64,000 bases of DNA from Gammaproteobacteria bacterium (GCA_024639905.1 JAHEGE010000008.1:320467-384466); one strand, 5' to 3'; counted from the stretch's first letter, positions 39,652 to 49,542 are shown. Numbers and translations: made by a program. The notes: a model not told the origin generated them from the sequence alone.

Positions 39652-40722
39652 GTGACCAGCTTACAAACCAGCGTTCTAGCCACTCCTGCACCCGCACCCT
39701 CGGTGGCACTGGATGTTGCGCGCTTGGCGCAATTGCACAAGGCGCTCGCAGACACGTTGCGGCTGCAGAGCCTGCGGCTGTTAAAAAACGAGTCCTTTGG
39801 CGTGCTCGAGCTATGTCGGCTGTTGGACATCCGCCAATCGGCGCTGAGCCACCATCTGAAAGTGCTGGCCAAGGCCGAACTGGTGGCGCCTAGACGCGAG
39901 GGCAACTCGATATTTTACCGGCGCGCCTTTATCGCCGATGACGACGCGCTTGCGGAGCTCAAGCGCGCTGCGTTCGAAGCCGTAGACGGACTCGAGATTC
40001 CGCCCGCACAGGCATTGCAGCTCGAGGCGTTGCAGCAGGAGCGCTCGGAGCTGTCGCTCACCTTCTTTAATAAGAACGCCGAGCAGTTCCGCGAGAACCA
40101 GGGGATGATCGTCGAGCGAGACAAATACGACAGCAGCCTTGTCGATGTACTTGAGGGCTTAGGGCTAGCGCCGACTGCGAAGGTAGTAGAAGTCGGTCCT
40201 GGCGAGGGGCAGTTTTTGCTAGAGCTCGCGCGCCGCTACGGCGAGGTAATCGCAGTCGACAACTCGGCTGACATGCTCGAGCGATCACGCGCGACGGTCG
40301 CGGGTTATGACAACGTAACGTTCGTGCATGGCGAGGCCGCAGATGCTACGGCACTGCTCGCAGGCCAGGCCGACCTCGTGGTATTCGATATGGTGCTGCA
40401 CCACATTGCCACGCCCGCCGCGACCTTTCGCGATGTCGCCGAGTTACTGCAACCCAATGGCCTGCTGCTAGTTATCGAGCTCTGCAGCCACGACCAAGAC
40501 TGGGTGCGCAGTTCCTGCGGAGACCTATGGCTGGGCTTCGAAGAAGGCGAGCTTGACCAATGGGCGGCGAGCAGCGGCCTGCAATTTGAGCAAAGCAGCA
40601 ACCTAGCCCTGCGCAATGGCTTCCAGATACAAATGCGCCTCTTTCGCAAACCCGGGGTCAGGTCTTTCATCGATGCATTTTCCCCACACGATCAGCGGGC
40701 CAACGCAACAACACACAATTAG
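39652..40722 (+). CDS. sahR: ArsR-type regulator fused to a SAM-methyltransferase domain (SahR-like)
   Basis: Residues ~15-100 form an ArsR winged helix (LRLLKNESFGVLELCRLLDI, QSALSHHLKVLAKAELV). The rest is a Rossmann methyltransferase domain with VVEVGPGEGQFLLELARRYG and VVFDMVLHHI. This fusion next to metK and ahcY matches SahR, a repressor that senses S-adenosylhomocysteine. I chose GTG 39652 with GGAG upstream. The normal protein probably ended near RLFRK: the palindromic repeat begins in the codons after it, and the last ~24 residues (from PGVRSFIDA) are translated repeat and flank. Confidence 0.83.
   Translation: MTSLQTSVLATPAPAPSVALDVARLAQLHKALADTLRLQSLRLLKNESFGVLELCRLLDIRQSALSHHLKVLAKAELVAPRREGNSIFYRRAFIADDDALAELKRAAFEAVDGLEIPPAQALQLEALQQERSELSLTFFNKNAEQFRENQGMIVERDKYDSSLVDVLEGLGLAPTAKVVEVGPGEGQFLLELARRYGEVIAVDNSADMLERSRATVAGYDNVTFVHGEAADATALLAGQADLVVFDMVLHHIATPAATFRDVAELLQPNGLLLVIELCSHDQDWVRSSCGDLWLGFEEGELDQWAASSGLQFEQSSNLALRNGFQIQMRLFRKPGVRSFIDAFSPHDQRANATTHN
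40651..40687. repeat. Half repeat, copy 9 (left-arm orientation), inside sahR
   Basis: CCCGGGGTCAGGTCTTTCAT continues to GATGCATTTTCCCCAC. Unlike other copies it is not preceded by TAA but by GCAAA, so translation reads through it in the frame [13 protein letters not shown] and stops at 40720-40722. Confidence 0.92.
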
Positions 40723-40784
40723 CTTGATCAACGAACAGCACGATTCATTAACACACAGTTTGAAGCCTCTATTTAGGAGTTAGC

Positions 40785-41945
40785 ATGAGCGAGACCTCTT
40801 TATTCACCTCGGAATCAGTATCTGAGGGTCATCCCGATAAAATGGCGGACCAAATCTCCGATGCGATCCTTGACGCGTTGCTTAAAGACGATCCGCGCTC
40901 GCGAGTTGCCTGCGAGACGCTAATCAAGACGGGCATGGTATTGGTTGCCGGTGAAATCACGACCGACGCCTATGTCGATATCGAAGAAATCGTACGCGGC
41001 GTAGTTAACGAAATCGGTTATAACAATTCCGAGAGCGGATTCGACGGACACACCTGCGCGGTGGTCAACGCGATAGGTCGCCAGTCGGGCGATATCTCGC
41101 AGGGCGTTGACGACAGCGCAGATCACGAACAGGGCGCGGGCGACCAAGGGCTGATGTTTGGCTACGCAAGCAACGAGACCGACGTACTGATGCCAGCGCC
41201 GATCACCTACTCGCACCGATTGGTAAAACGCCAAGCCGAAGTCCGCAAGAACGGCACACTGCCGTGGCTACAACCAGACGCGAAGAGCCAACTCACTTTC
41301 CGCTATGTGGATAACAAGCCGGTCGCAGTCGATGCGGTCGTGCTGTCTACTCAGCACAAAGAATCGGTCAGCAATGAAGACATTCTTGAAGGCGTGATGG
41401 AAGAGATCATTAAGCCCGTGTTACCAGCGGAATGGATTAACAAAGACACAAAGTTCTTTATTAATCCAACTGGCCGCTTCGTCATCGGAGGACCCGTAGG
41501 CGACTGCGGACTCACTGGACGCAAAATTATCGTCGACACCTATGGCGGCATGGCTCGCCACGGCGGCGGCGCATTCTCGGGCAAGGATCCTTCGAAGGTC
41601 GACAGGTCAGCTGCCTATGTTGCGCGCTATGTGGCGAAGAATTTGGTTGCGGCCGGCATTGCCGAGCGCTGCGAAATTCAACTCTCCTATGCCATTGGAG
41701 TGGCCGAACCTACCTCAATTAGCGTAGAGACTTTCGGCACCGGCAAGCTAAGCAACAGCGACATTGTCAATCTGATACGCGCGCATTTCGAACTGCGCCC
41801 TAAGGGCCTGATCAAGATGCTCGACCTGATTCAACCGATATACAAGCAGACCGCCGCATACGGGCACTTCGGTCGCGACGATATCGAGTTGAGCTGGGAG
41901 AAAACAGACAAGGCTGACGCGCTGCGCGCAGACGCGAAACTTTAA
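40785..41945 (+). CDS. metK: S-adenosylmethionine synthetase
   Basis: MetK makes SAM from methionine and ATP. The 386-residue protein shows [53 protein letters not shown] and [27 protein letters not shown] precedes the ATG. It is the first gene of metK-ahcY-metF-rsmE and lies just after sahR. Confidence 0.97.
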   Translation: MSETSLFTSESVSEGHPDKMADQISDAILDALLKDDPRSRVACETLIKTGMVLVAGEITTDAYVDIEEIVRGVVNEIGYNNSESGFDGHTCAVVNAIGRQSGDISQGVDDSADHEQGAGDQGLMFGYASNETDVLMPAPITYSHRLVKRQAEVRKNGTLPWLQPDAKSQLTFRYVDNKPVAVDAVVLSTQHKESVSNEDILEGVMEEIIKPVLPAEWINKDTKFFINPTGRFVIGGPVGDCGLTGRKIIVDTYGGMARHGGGAFSGKDPSKVDRSAAYVARYVAKNLVAAGIAERCEIQLSYAIGVAEPTSISVETFGTGKLSNSDIVNLIRAHFELRPKGLIKMLDLIQPIYKQTAAYGHFGRDDIELSWEKTDKADALRADAKL

Positions 41946-42000
41946 TCGCTTTTAGATTCACGCTTAAAGGCAAGAACACTACACTTTTTTGGAGCACATT

Positions 42001-43410
42001 ATGAGCACACTAGCAGCAACACCACTTAACGACGCAGCCGCCAACGATTACAAAGTGGCAGACATTTCACTCGCAGAATTTGGTCGACGCGAAATCACAC
42101 TCGCCGAGGCAGAGATGCCGGCGCTCATGACCCTGCGCAAAAAGTACGCCGCAGAGAAGCCACTCGCTGGCGCCAAAATCATCGGCTGTATCCACATGAC
42201 CGTTCAAACGGCCGTACTCATCGAGACACTGGTCGAACTCGGCGCGGAAGTGCGTTGGTCCTCGTGCAACATTTTCTCGACTCAAGACCATGCCGCCGCG
42301 TGCATCGCTGCCGCGGGCATCGCCGTTTACGCGTGGAAGGGTCAGACAAACGAAGAAGGCGAGTGGTGTATTGAGCAGACGATTCTGAAAGATGGCAAGC
42401 CATGGGAATGCAATATGATCCTAGACGACGGCGGCGACCTGACTGGAATGATTCACGACAAATACCCGGCGATGCTCGACAAGATTCACGGCATCACCGA
42501 AGAGACAACTACTGGCGTGCATCGCCTTCTGGAAATGATGGAAGCAGGCGAGCTCAAAGTGCCTGCGATTAACGTCAATGATTCGGTGACAAAGTCTAAG
42601 AACGACAACAAATACGGCTGCCGCCACAGCCTCAACGACGGCATCAAGCGCGGCACAGACATGCTGCTTTCGGGCAAGAAAGCCCTAGTAATTGGCTACG
42701 GCGACGTCGGCAAGGGTTCAGTGCAGAGCCTCAGCCAAGAAGGCATGATCGTGAAAGTTGCGGAGATCGACCCGATCTGTGCGATGCAAGCGTGCATGGA
42801 CGGCTACGAAGTCGTGTCGCCGTACATCAATGGCGCTAATACCCGCAGCGCTGAGGGCATCGACACGGCTCTGCTCGGCAAAATGGATTTGATCGTTACT
42901 ACGACAGGCAATGTCGATGTCTGCGACAAATTCATGCTGGCCGCGGCGAAGGCCGGATCTGTGATCTGCAATATCGGTCACTTCGACAACGAGATCGATA
43001 CTAAGTTTATGCGCGACAACTGGGACTGGGAAGAAGTGAAGCCTCAGGTTCACAAAATCTACCGCAGCGGCCGAGACAATCTCGATGACTACCTCATCCT
43101 TCTTTCGGAAGGCCGCCTGATAAACCTAGGCAACGCTACTGGCCACCCTTCTCGAATTATGGATGGATCTTTCGCTAATCAGGTGCTTGCCCAAATGCGT
43201 ATGTTCTCCGAGAAATTCGCTGATCAATCGGCTGAGTTCAAGCAGAACAACATCACCGTTACGGTTCTACCAAAAGAGCTCGACGAAGAAGTTGCTGCGC
43301 TTATGGTGAAAGGTTTCGGCGGCGTGTTAACACAGCTCACCGATAACCAAGCCAAGTACATTAATGTCAAAGTTGCTGGCCCTTATAAGCCTGAGAGCTA
43401 CAAGTACTAA
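42001..43410 (+). CDS. ahcY: Adenosylhomocysteinase (SAH hydrolase)
   Basis: AhcY splits S-adenosylhomocysteine into adenosine and homocysteine, removing the inhibitory product of SAM methylation. The 469-residue protein has [50 protein letters not shown], the NAD-binding [15 protein letters not shown] and the C-terminal [13 protein letters not shown] chose ATG 42001 (MSTLAATP) with GGAG upstream. The stop overlaps the metF start (TAATG), coupling homocysteine production to its remethylation arm. Confidence 0.96.
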   Translation: MSTLAATPLNDAAANDYKVADISLAEFGRREITLAEAEMPALMTLRKKYAAEKPLAGAKIIGCIHMTVQTAVLIETLVELGAEVRWSSCNIFSTQDHAAACIAAAGIAVYAWKGQTNEEGEWCIEQTILKDGKPWECNMILDDGGDLTGMIHDKYPAMLDKIHGITEETTTGVHRLLEMMEAGELKVPAINVNDSVTKSKNDNKYGCRHSLNDGIKRGTDMLLSGKKALVIGYGDVGKGSVQSLSQEGMIVKVAEIDPICAMQACMDGYEVVSPYINGANTRSAEGIDTALLGKMDLIVTTTGNVDVCDKFMLAAAKAGSVICNIGHFDNEIDTKFMRDNWDWEEVKPQVHKIYRSGRDNLDDYLILLSEGRLINLGNATGHPSRIMDGSFANQVLAQMRMFSEKFADQSAEFKQNNITVTVLPKELDEEVAALMVKGFGGVLTQLTDNQAKYINVKVAGPYKPESYKY

Positions 43411-44249
43411 TGAGCATAGACACGACGCATTTTAGTATTGAGTTTTTCCCGCCTCGCACTCCTGCGGGCGAGGAAAAGCTCGATGCGGTGCACGCCGAGC
43501 TGGCCGCGCTGAAGCCGGAGTTTTTTTCGGTCACTTACGGTGCCGGCGGTTCAACGCGTGACGGCACCAAGCGTGCGGTGTCGCGTTTTGCTGCAGCGGG
43601 CTCGCGTGTCGCGCCGCATTTGTCTTTTGGAGGCAGTGACGAAGAAGAAATTCTTGCGCTGCTGCACGAGTACAAAGCGGCCGGCATCGACCGGCTCGTG
43701 TGCTTGCGCGGCGATGCGCCGTCGGGCATGGGATCAGCGTCGCTTTATCGCTACGCGAACGAGCTTGTTGAGTTCGTACGTAAGGAAACCGGGGACCACT
43801 TTACAATAGACGTTGCCTGTTATCCCGAAGTTCACCCGCAGTCTCGCTCTGTCGAGAGTGATATCGAGTTTTTCAAAGCGAAAATTGAAGCTGGCGCGAA
43901 CTCGGCAATCACTCAGTATTTTTACAACGCCGATGCGTATTTCGGTTTTGTAGACGATTGCAGCCGAGCGGGGATTACGGCGCCTATTATTCCTGGGATT
44001 ATGCCCATCACGAACTACGCGAACCTTGCACGTTTCAGTGCCGCTTGCGGCGCAGAAATTCCGCGTTGGCTGACAAAGCGGCTTGAGTTTCTTGAACACG
44101 ACGACAGTGCGCTGCGTGAGTTTGGGTTAGAAGTGGTTACCGATTTGTGCGAGCAGCTACTTGCTGGCGGCGCGCCCGGTCTGCACTTTTATTCGATGAA
44201 CCAAGCCGAGAGCGTTACGCGGCTTTGGCAGAATCTGGCCGAGGATTAA
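43410..44249 (+). CDS. metF: Methylenetetrahydrofolate reductase
   Basis: MetF reduces 5,10-methylene-THF to 5-methyl-THF, the methyl donor for methionine synthesis. The 279-residue FAD protein begins THFSIEFFPPRTPAGEEKL and contains SVTYGAGGSTRDGTK, CLRGDAPSGMG and PGIMPITNYANLARFS. It is translationally coupled to ahcY and is followed by rsmE after one base. Confidence 0.95.
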   Translation: MSIDTTHFSIEFFPPRTPAGEEKLDAVHAELAALKPEFFSVTYGAGGSTRDGTKRAVSRFAAAGSRVAPHLSFGGSDEEEILALLHEYKAAGIDRLVCLRGDAPSGMGSASLYRYANELVEFVRKETGDHFTIDVACYPEVHPQSRSVESDIEFFKAKIEAGANSAITQYFYNADAYFGFVDDCSRAGITAPIIPGIMPITNYANLARFSAACGAEIPRWLTKRLEFLEHDDSALREFGLEVVTDLCEQLLAGGAPGLHFYSMNQAESVTRLWQNLAED

Positions 44250-44250
44250 T

Positions 44251-44991
44251 TTGCGCCTCTCCCGCTTATACGTCAGTTTAAGTCTTTGTGAAGACAAAGA
44301 GATCGCCCTGCCCGCCGACGCCGCGCACTATTTGGGTACGGTGTTGCGCGCCCGGGAGGGCGATCCGGTGCGCGTGTTTAACGCCACCGATGGCGAATTT
44401 GACGCGGTAGTCACCGCGAGCAAAAAGGGGAAGGTTGACGTTAAGCTTGCCGCGTGTGTGCGCCCTGCAGAGACCACAGGCCTGGTCCTGAATCTCGCTC
44501 TGGGATTATCACGCGGCGACCGCATGGATTACGCCATACAAAAAGCTACTGAGCTTGGCGTCACGCGGATTACTCCGCTGTTCACCGAACACGGCGAGGT
44601 TCGTCTGAAACCGGATAGACTTGAGAATAAACTGCGGCATTTTGAAAAAATCGCTATCAATGCAGCGGAGCAGTGCGGAAGGCTCGACCCGCCTAGGATT
44701 GAGACCCCGCTACCGTTTCAAGATTTTATAGAAACGAGTGGCGAGCCTTTGCCTAATCATTTGCACCTTCTTTTAGAGCCGGGAGGCGAGCAAACTTTGC
44801 AAGCTAACGAAGCGATTGCCGGGGTGGATTTGCTCATCGGGCCGGAGGGCGGCTTTAGTGAAGCCGAAGTGTCACTCGCTCGGACAAATAGCTGGGGCAT
44901 CATGCGGCTCGGTCCGCGCGTTCTGCGCACCGAAACTGCTCCCGTTGCGGCGCTTGCTGTATTACAGTTCTTGTACGGTGATTTGCGCTAG
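44251..44991 (+). CDS. rsmE: 16S rRNA (uracil1498-N3)-methyltransferase
   Basis: RsmE methylates U1498 of 16S rRNA using SAM. The 246-residue SPOUT-class protein has the N-terminal PUA-like region (SRLYVSL, HYLGTVLRAREGDPVRVF) and the knotted cofactor site LLIGPEGGFSEAEV with MRLGPRVLRTETAPVAALA. The start is TTG at 44251, supported by GAGG six bases upstream and by the family N-terminus; no ATG fits. It sits one base after metF, linking a SAM consumer to the SAM-cycle operon. Confidence 0.93.
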   Translation: MRLSRLYVSLSLCEDKEIALPADAAHYLGTVLRAREGDPVRVFNATDGEFDAVVTASKKGKVDVKLAACVRPAETTGLVLNLALGLSRGDRMDYAIQKATELGVTRITPLFTEHGEVRLKPDRLENKLRHFEKIAINAAEQCGRLDPPRIETPLPFQDFIETSGEPLPNHLHLLLEPGGEQTLQANEAIAGVDLLIGPEGGFSEAEVSLARTNSWGIMRLGPRVLRTETAPVAALAVLQFLYGDLR

Positions 44992-44993
44992 TC

Positions 44994-45434
44994 TCATTGA
45001 ATCAGCGACGAGCCTAACTCGCTGCGTTGAATCTTTACGATCTCTTGAACATACAAGGCGAACTCGACGAAACGCAGTGACGTGGCCACAAGCATGGGTG
45101 CGACAACTGGCGCTGTAGCGAGGTCGCCCGTGTCTTTGCGCGTGTGCAATTCGAATGTTTGTAACAGCATGGCCAGTGCCTCGCTGCTGTGCTGCGCGGG
45201 TGGGCCGGTCGGCGACAACCCGAGTGTAGCGAGCAATAAGCCGTCATCCTCAATCGTATAAAGCCCCTTGGGACTAGGCCCAACGATATAGAATCCCATG
45301 GCATCGCCGTCTGCGTCGCTGAACGGAGTGGCTACCGAGTAACCGCATGACGCTTTGTTGATGATGTAGTCTGGAGGCAAGCCCCTACGCAGCATCGTTT
45401 CGACCTCAGCACTCGCATACCTTGTAATCGCCAT
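44994..45434 (-). CDS. DUF1828 domain protein
   Basis: This 146-residue soluble protein is convergent with rsmE (2 bp between stops). The pattern GYSVATPFSDADGDAMGFYIV then GLYTIEDDGLLLATLGL matches DUF1828, a domain of unknown function; some relatives are linked to phage or defence genes, but nothing here shows that. AAGGAA precedes the ATG. It appears to be a single-gene unit. Confidence 0.62.
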   Translation of the reverse strand: MAITRYASAEVETMLRRGLPPDYIINKASCGYSVATPFSDADGDAMGFYIVGPSPKGLYTIEDDGLLLATLGLSPTGPPAQHSSEALAMLLQTFELHTRKDTGDLATAPVVAPMLVATSLRFVEFALYVQEIVKIQRSELGSSLIQ

Positions 45435-45504
45435 TATGAGATTCCTTACCCAGTGAGCTTTCCGCCTCTTGTTCTCTAGTTATAGTCCTTCTGCTGCAGA
45501 AAGC

Positions 45505-45540
45505 AAAAAGGCCCTTCGATTAATTTCGAAGAGCCTTTTT
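45505..45540 (-). terminator. Bidirectional Rho-independent terminator after amtB
   Basis: AAAAAGGC and CTTCGA pair with TCGAAG and GCCTTTTT around a 6-nt loop, with one internal mismatch. A-run and T-run on the two sides allow use on either strand. It lies about 90 bp beyond the amtB stop, so it most likely ends the glnK-amtB transcript. Confidence 0.8.
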
Positions 45541-45595
45541 GTGTGGTGCTTTGCGTTAATGCCGTCTTTTAGCGTGGTGTAACAACGCTATTCGT

Positions 45596-45630
45596 GGGAA
45601 AAATGCATCGATGAAAGACCTGACCCCGGG
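45596..45630. repeat. Half repeat, copy 10 (right-arm orientation)
   Basis: GGGAAAAATGCATCGATGAA continues to GACCTGACCCCGGG and ends exactly at the base before the amtB stop codon. It faces copy 9 across the metK-rsmE block. Confidence 0.93.
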
Positions 45631-46899
45631 TTAGTTTGTGAATTCGGGGTAGGCTTCCATACCGCATTCGGATTGGTCAACGCCTTGGTCTTCTTCCTCT
45701 TCGCTGACGCGGATTCCCATGATCGCTTTGACGGCGAACCAGACGGCGAGGCTTGTGGCGAACACCCAGCCGAAGATCACGAGGGTGCCGGTGAGCTGAC
45801 CCATGAAGGTTGCGTCGGGGTCTGACAAGAGCACTGCGAAGATGCCGAAGATGCCGACGGTACCGTGTACCGAGATCGCACCGACGGGATCGTCGATCTT
45901 GAGCTTGTCTAGGCCGATGATGCTGAACACGACTAGCGCGCCACCCATGGCGCCGATGATTGTGGCGAGCAGAGGGCTTGGATCTGCAGGCTCGGCAGTG
46001 ATCGCAACGAGGCCGGCAAGTGCACCGTTAAGTGCCATCGTAAGGTCAGCCTTGCCGAACAGGATTCGGGCGACAAACAAGGCAGCGATGAGTCCGCCTG
46101 CCGCGGCAGCGTTTGTGTTCAAGAACACGTTAGCAACTTCGTTGGCGACGCCTACACCGCCGAGTTTAAGCGTTGAGCCACCGTTAAAGCCGAACCAGCC
46201 CATCCAGAGGATGAAGGTACCCAGTGTTGCCATAGGCAGGTTTGCGCCAGGTATTGCTCGCGCTGCGCCTGTCTTCGCGTCGTATTTGCCCCTGCGTGGA
46301 CCGAGTAAGAGCACACCAGCGAGCGCTGCGGAGGCGCCGGCGAGATGCACGATGCCCGAGCCTGCGTAGTCGCTGTAGCTTAAGGCGCCGATGAATGGCA
46401 CGTCTTTACCACCCCAGGTCCAACCGCCCTCGATAGGGTAGATGACGCCGGTCATAACCACTGCGAAGGCGAGGAACGCCCAGAGCTTCATGCGCTCGGC
46501 AACTGCGCCTGACACGATCGACATCGCTGTCGCTACGAACACAACTTGGAAGAAGAAGTCTGACGCGCCGGAGTAAACCGCGCCGCCATCAAAACCTTCT
46601 TCGGCTGAGTCGAGAAGTACCTGCGCAATCGCTGCGTCGTCCATCTGTGCAACCGTCGTCACGCCCGACAGGAAGTAACCGCCGTCGTACATAAACTGAT
46701 AGCCGCACACCAAATACATTGTGCAAGCGATTGCGAATAGCGCGACGTTTTTGGTGAGAATCTCGGTTGTGTTTTTAGAGCGGACGAGTCCTGCCTCGAG
46801 CATCGCGAAACCCGCGGCCATCCACATGACAAGCGCGCCGCACACGAGAAAATAGAACGTGTCCATTGCGTACTGCAATTCAAAAATTTGGTTTTCCAC
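45631..46899 (-). CDS. amtB: Ammonium transporter
   Basis: AmtB is a trimeric inner-membrane ammonium channel, gated by GlnK. The 422-residue protein has about eleven transmembrane helices; family motifs are GFAMLEAGLVRSKNT, GSGIVHLAGASAAL, MGWFGFNGGSTL and GAISVHGTVGIFG. The start is GTG at 46899 behind GGAGGAAGC, a strong ribosome-binding site. It is 60 bp downstream of glnK, the standard pair, and shares the sigma-54 promoter upstream of glnK. Confidence 0.95.
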   Translation of the reverse strand: MENQIFELQYAMDTFYFLVCGALVMWMAAGFAMLEAGLVRSKNTTEILTKNVALFAIACTMYLVCGYQFMYDGGYFLSGVTTVAQMDDAAIAQVLLDSAEEGFDGGAVYSGASDFFFQVVFVATAMSIVSGAVAERMKLWAFLAFAVVMTGVIYPIEGGWTWGGKDVPFIGALSYSDYAGSGIVHLAGASAALAGVLLLGPRRGKYDAKTGAARAIPGANLPMATLGTFILWMGWFGFNGGSTLKLGGVGVANEVANVFLNTNAAAAGGLIAALFVARILFGKADLTMALNGALAGLVAITAEPADPSPLLATIIGAMGGALVVFSIIGLDKLKIDDPVGAISVHGTVGIFGIFAVLLSDPDATFMGQLTGTLVIFGWVFATSLAVWFAVKAIMGIRVSEEEEDQGVDQSECGMEAYPEFTN

Positions 46900-46959
46900 C
46901 TTGCTTCCTCCCAGCGACTTTTTGCCAGCCGCCCTGATTAATTCGTTGAGTGCTTGTTC

Positions 46960-47337
<378 letters not shown>

Positions 47338-47375
47338 TTAAGCGACCGCGCAACTGTCCTCTGGACTACTGCTTT

Positions 47376-47391
47376 TGCATTCGCCGTGCCA
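47376..47391 (-). promoter_or_regulatory. Sigma-54 promoter of glnK-amtB
   Basis: The minus strand reads TGGCACGGCGAATGCA, matching the sigma-54 consensus TGGCAC-N5-TTGCA with one mismatch. The GG (-24) and GC (-12) are correctly spaced. It lies about 78 bp before the glnK ATG, giving a leader of roughly 65 nt. Confidence 0.78.
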
Positions 47392-47470
47392 GTTTTTACA
47401 ACCCATGAAAAAACAAGGAGATACGCCAATTCCCGCTTCGAATCCTCGCACTCCAATCCACTCTTGTCCT

Positions 47471-47507
47471 ATTTTGGTGCGCCCCGCCCACCCCCGCGCA
47501 CCAAAAT
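47471..47507. promoter_or_regulatory. Candidate NtrC-binding inverted repeat
   Basis: ATTTTGGTGCGC and GCGCACCAAAAT form a perfect 12-bp inverted repeat with a 13-bp centre. Each arm contains a TTTTGGTGC half like NtrC sites. It is about 110-140 bp before the expected glnK start site, the usual enhancer distance. The arms point away from the usual GCACC-N-GGTGC arrangement, so the detailed mode of binding is uncertain. Confidence 0.5.
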
Positions 47508-47510
47508 AAA

Positions 47511-47544
47511 CCCGGGGTCAGGTCTTTCATCGATGCATTTTCCC
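47511..47544. repeat. Half repeat, copy 11 (left-arm orientation)
   Basis: TAAACCCGGGGTCAGG continues to GATGCATTTTCCC. It starts 4 bp after the inverted repeat upstream of glnK, separating that regulatory region from ubiK. Confidence 0.92.
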
Positions 47545-47604
47545 TATGAAACTGCAGGTACAATGGGCAATGTGTCCTTACTGCTAAAAGCGCCGGAGAA
47601 TCCG

Positions 47605-47850
47605 ATGAAAGACAGTCAGTTTTTGAACGACCTCAGCGACAAGCTCGCCGGCCTGCTGCCCAAGGCAGAGGCACTAGGCGGTGAGATGAAGGATGAGCTG
47701 CACTCTAAAATCCAGAAGCAGCTGAAGAGCAGCTTAGCCTCGCTTGACGTGGTGAGCCGCGAAGAATTTGATGCGCAGGCAGCCGCGCTTGCGCGAGCAG
47801 AACAACGCATTGCGGAATTAGAAGCTAGGGTCACGGCTTTAGCGGAATAG
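47605..47850 (+). CDS. ubiK: Ubiquinone biosynthesis accessory factor (BMFP)
   Basis: This is an 81-residue BMFP-family protein that helps aerobic ubiquinone synthesis by binding UbiJ and lipids. It begins MKDSQFLNDLSDKLAGLLPK and ends in the coiled coil LARAEQRIAELEARVTALAE. I chose ATG 47605; the much longer open frame from 47320 runs through the glnK control region and a repeat and is not plausible. It is convergent with comM, as in pseudomonads. Confidence 0.87.
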   Translation: MKDSQFLNDLSDKLAGLLPKAEALGGEMKDELHSKIQKQLKSSLASLDVVSREEFDAQAAALARAEQRIAELEARVTALAE

Positions 47851-47872
47851 CGCTTTCTGTATTGCGTAGTTT

Positions 47873-49432
47873 TTAGTAAACACCTTCGAAGCCACCGCGG
47901 CGATAGCCCGCGGCTTCCAGATAATGCGCTTGAGTAACCTCCGCGCTGCCGTCGTAGTCGGCGATGGTGCGCGCGACACGCAGTACACGGTGCGCGCCGC
48001 GGGCCGAAACCTTGAGCTTATCGAACAGCGTAACCAACCCCGCCCTGTTGGCGTCGGTTAACTCACAGGCCCCATCGAGCTGCGCCGGCGAGAGATCGCT
48101 ATTCAACGCCTGCTGCCGCCCATGCTGCAGGTCACGGCACGCGGCGACGTGCTTGCAGCGGCGAGACCACTGCTCGTCGTCATTCCCCCGCGCAAGAAGC
48201 TCGGCATGCGACAGCGCGGGCACTTCGATGATGAGGTCAAACCTATCCAACAAGGGGCCGGACACTTTGCCGAGATAATTACGCACGCGGTCAGGCGTGC
48301 AGCGACAGCGCCGACGCGGATCGCCCACGTAACCGCAAGGACAGGGATTCATCGCGGCGACGAGCTGGAAGTTCGCCGGGAATTCAACACGGTAACGTGC
48401 TCGGCTAATGGTTATCGAGCCGGCCTCTAGCGGTTCGCGCAGCGCATTCAACACGTTGGGTTTAAATTCAGTGAGTTCGTCTAGGAACAACACACCGCGG
48501 TGCGCGAGGGTGATGTCGCCCGGTGTCGCGTTGGCCCCGCCGCCAACAAGCGACGGTGCGGTAGCCGAGTGATGGGGCGTGCGCAGCGGGCGATCGACAG
48601 CGGGACCGAGCGCCGTTGCGCCCCCCGCTGCCGACCGGATGCAAGCCACTTCGAGCGCTTCGTCGCGAGTCATACGTGGCAGCAGCTTACTCAGCGTTGT
48701 CGCCAGTAGCGTCTTACCCGACCCCGGAGGCCCGAGCATGAGTAGGTTGTGGCCGCCAGCGGCGGCGATCTCCAAGGCCCGAATGGCGCGCGCCTGGCCG
48801 CGAATGGGTGCAAACCGCGCCCTTGAAGATGAGGCAATTGGCTTTTCATTTTCGTCTGCCGCCGACAACGCGCGTGCAGCGGCCATAGCACTGAGCAGCG
48901 TCGCCTCTGGGTTGTCGAGGCGGGCGATGAGAGCAACTAGATCAGTTAACGAGCCCACCCCAAGAGCGAGCGAATAATCGACGATGGCGAGTTCGTGCGC
49001 ATTCGCGGCGGGCACCACGATTCCGCGTTTGCTTACGCGTGCCGCAAGTACCGCTTGCACAACGCCAGGCACAGGGCGAAGCGTGCCGTCCAGCGCTAGC
49101 TCCCCCAATAGCTCAAGTTCACCGATCGCTGCGAGCCCCGTGCCTAGCTGTTCGGAGGCTATGAGGACCGCGAGCGCGATCGCCAAGTCGTAGCGTCCCC
49201 CCGCTTTCGGCAAATCTGCGGGGGCGAGATTGATGGTGATGCGCTCTTCGGGGAAATCGAAACCCGAATTAACGATGGCACAGCGAACGCGCTCTTTGCT
49301 CTCTTTGACAGCAGTCTCGGGCAACCCGACTATCACGAACGCGGGCAGGCCAGGCGAGATATGCGCCTCGACGCTCACCTCGAGTGCCTCGATGCCGAAC
49401 AAGGCGCGCGTAGGAAAGCTGGCTACTTGCAC
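47873..49432 (-). CDS. comM: ComM/YifB branch-migration AAA+ ATPase
   Basis: This 519-residue Mg-chelatase-like AAA+ protein has an N-terminal Lon-protease-like domain (VEAHISPGLPAFVIVGLPE), Walker A GPPGSGKTLLA, Walker B region GVLFLDELTEF and the C-terminal chelatase-type region (ELTDANRAGLVTLFDKLKVS, GAHRVLRVARTIADYDG). ComM is a hexameric helicase promoting branch migration during natural transformation, but it is widespread in bacteria not known to be competent. The start is near 49432. Confidence 0.92.
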   Translation of the reverse strand: MQVASFPTRALFGIEALEVSVEAHISPGLPAFVIVGLPETAVKESKERVRCAIVNSGFDFPEERITINLAPADLPKAGGRYDLAIALAVLIASEQLGTGLAAIGELELLGELALDGTLRPVPGVVQAVLAARVSKRGIVVPAANAHELAIVDYSLALGVGSLTDLVALIARLDNPEATLLSAMAAARALSAADENEKPIASSSRARFAPIRGQARAIRALEIAAAGGHNLLMLGPPGSGKTLLATTLSKLLPRMTRDEALEVACIRSAAGGATALGPAVDRPLRTPHHSATAPSLVGGGANATPGDITLAHRGVLFLDELTEFKPNVLNALREPLEAGSITISRARYRVEFPANFQLVAAMNPCPCGYVGDPRRRCRCTPDRVRNYLGKVSGPLLDRFDLIIEVPALSHAELLARGNDDEQWSRRCKHVAACRDLQHGRQQALNSDLSPAQLDGACELTDANRAGLVTLFDKLKVSARGAHRVLRVARTIADYDGSAEVTQAHYLEAAGYRRGGFEGVY

Positions 49433-49504
49433 GGGGTTCGCTCCGCTCTATCAGGATTAAGTGTCTACCCTTAGTAATAGTAGAGAAGGAAGGAATGCGC
49501 AAAC

Positions 49505-49539
49505 AAAAAAAAGGGCCTCGGTGTTGCCACCGAAGCCCT
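49505..49539 (-). terminator. Rho-independent terminator after cytochrome c5
   Basis: AGGGC and CGGTG pair with CACCG and GCCCT (49512-49539) around a short loop. On the minus strand a run of T follows (A-run at 49505-49511). It would stop transcripts coming from the cytochrome gene at 49564. Confidence 0.75.
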
Positions 49540-49542
49540 GGG

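Noticed and set aside
40723..40784. SAM or SAH riboswitch before metK or ahcY
   Set aside because: The leaders are only 40-60 bases long and show none of the conserved paired elements; control by SahR is the simpler explanation.
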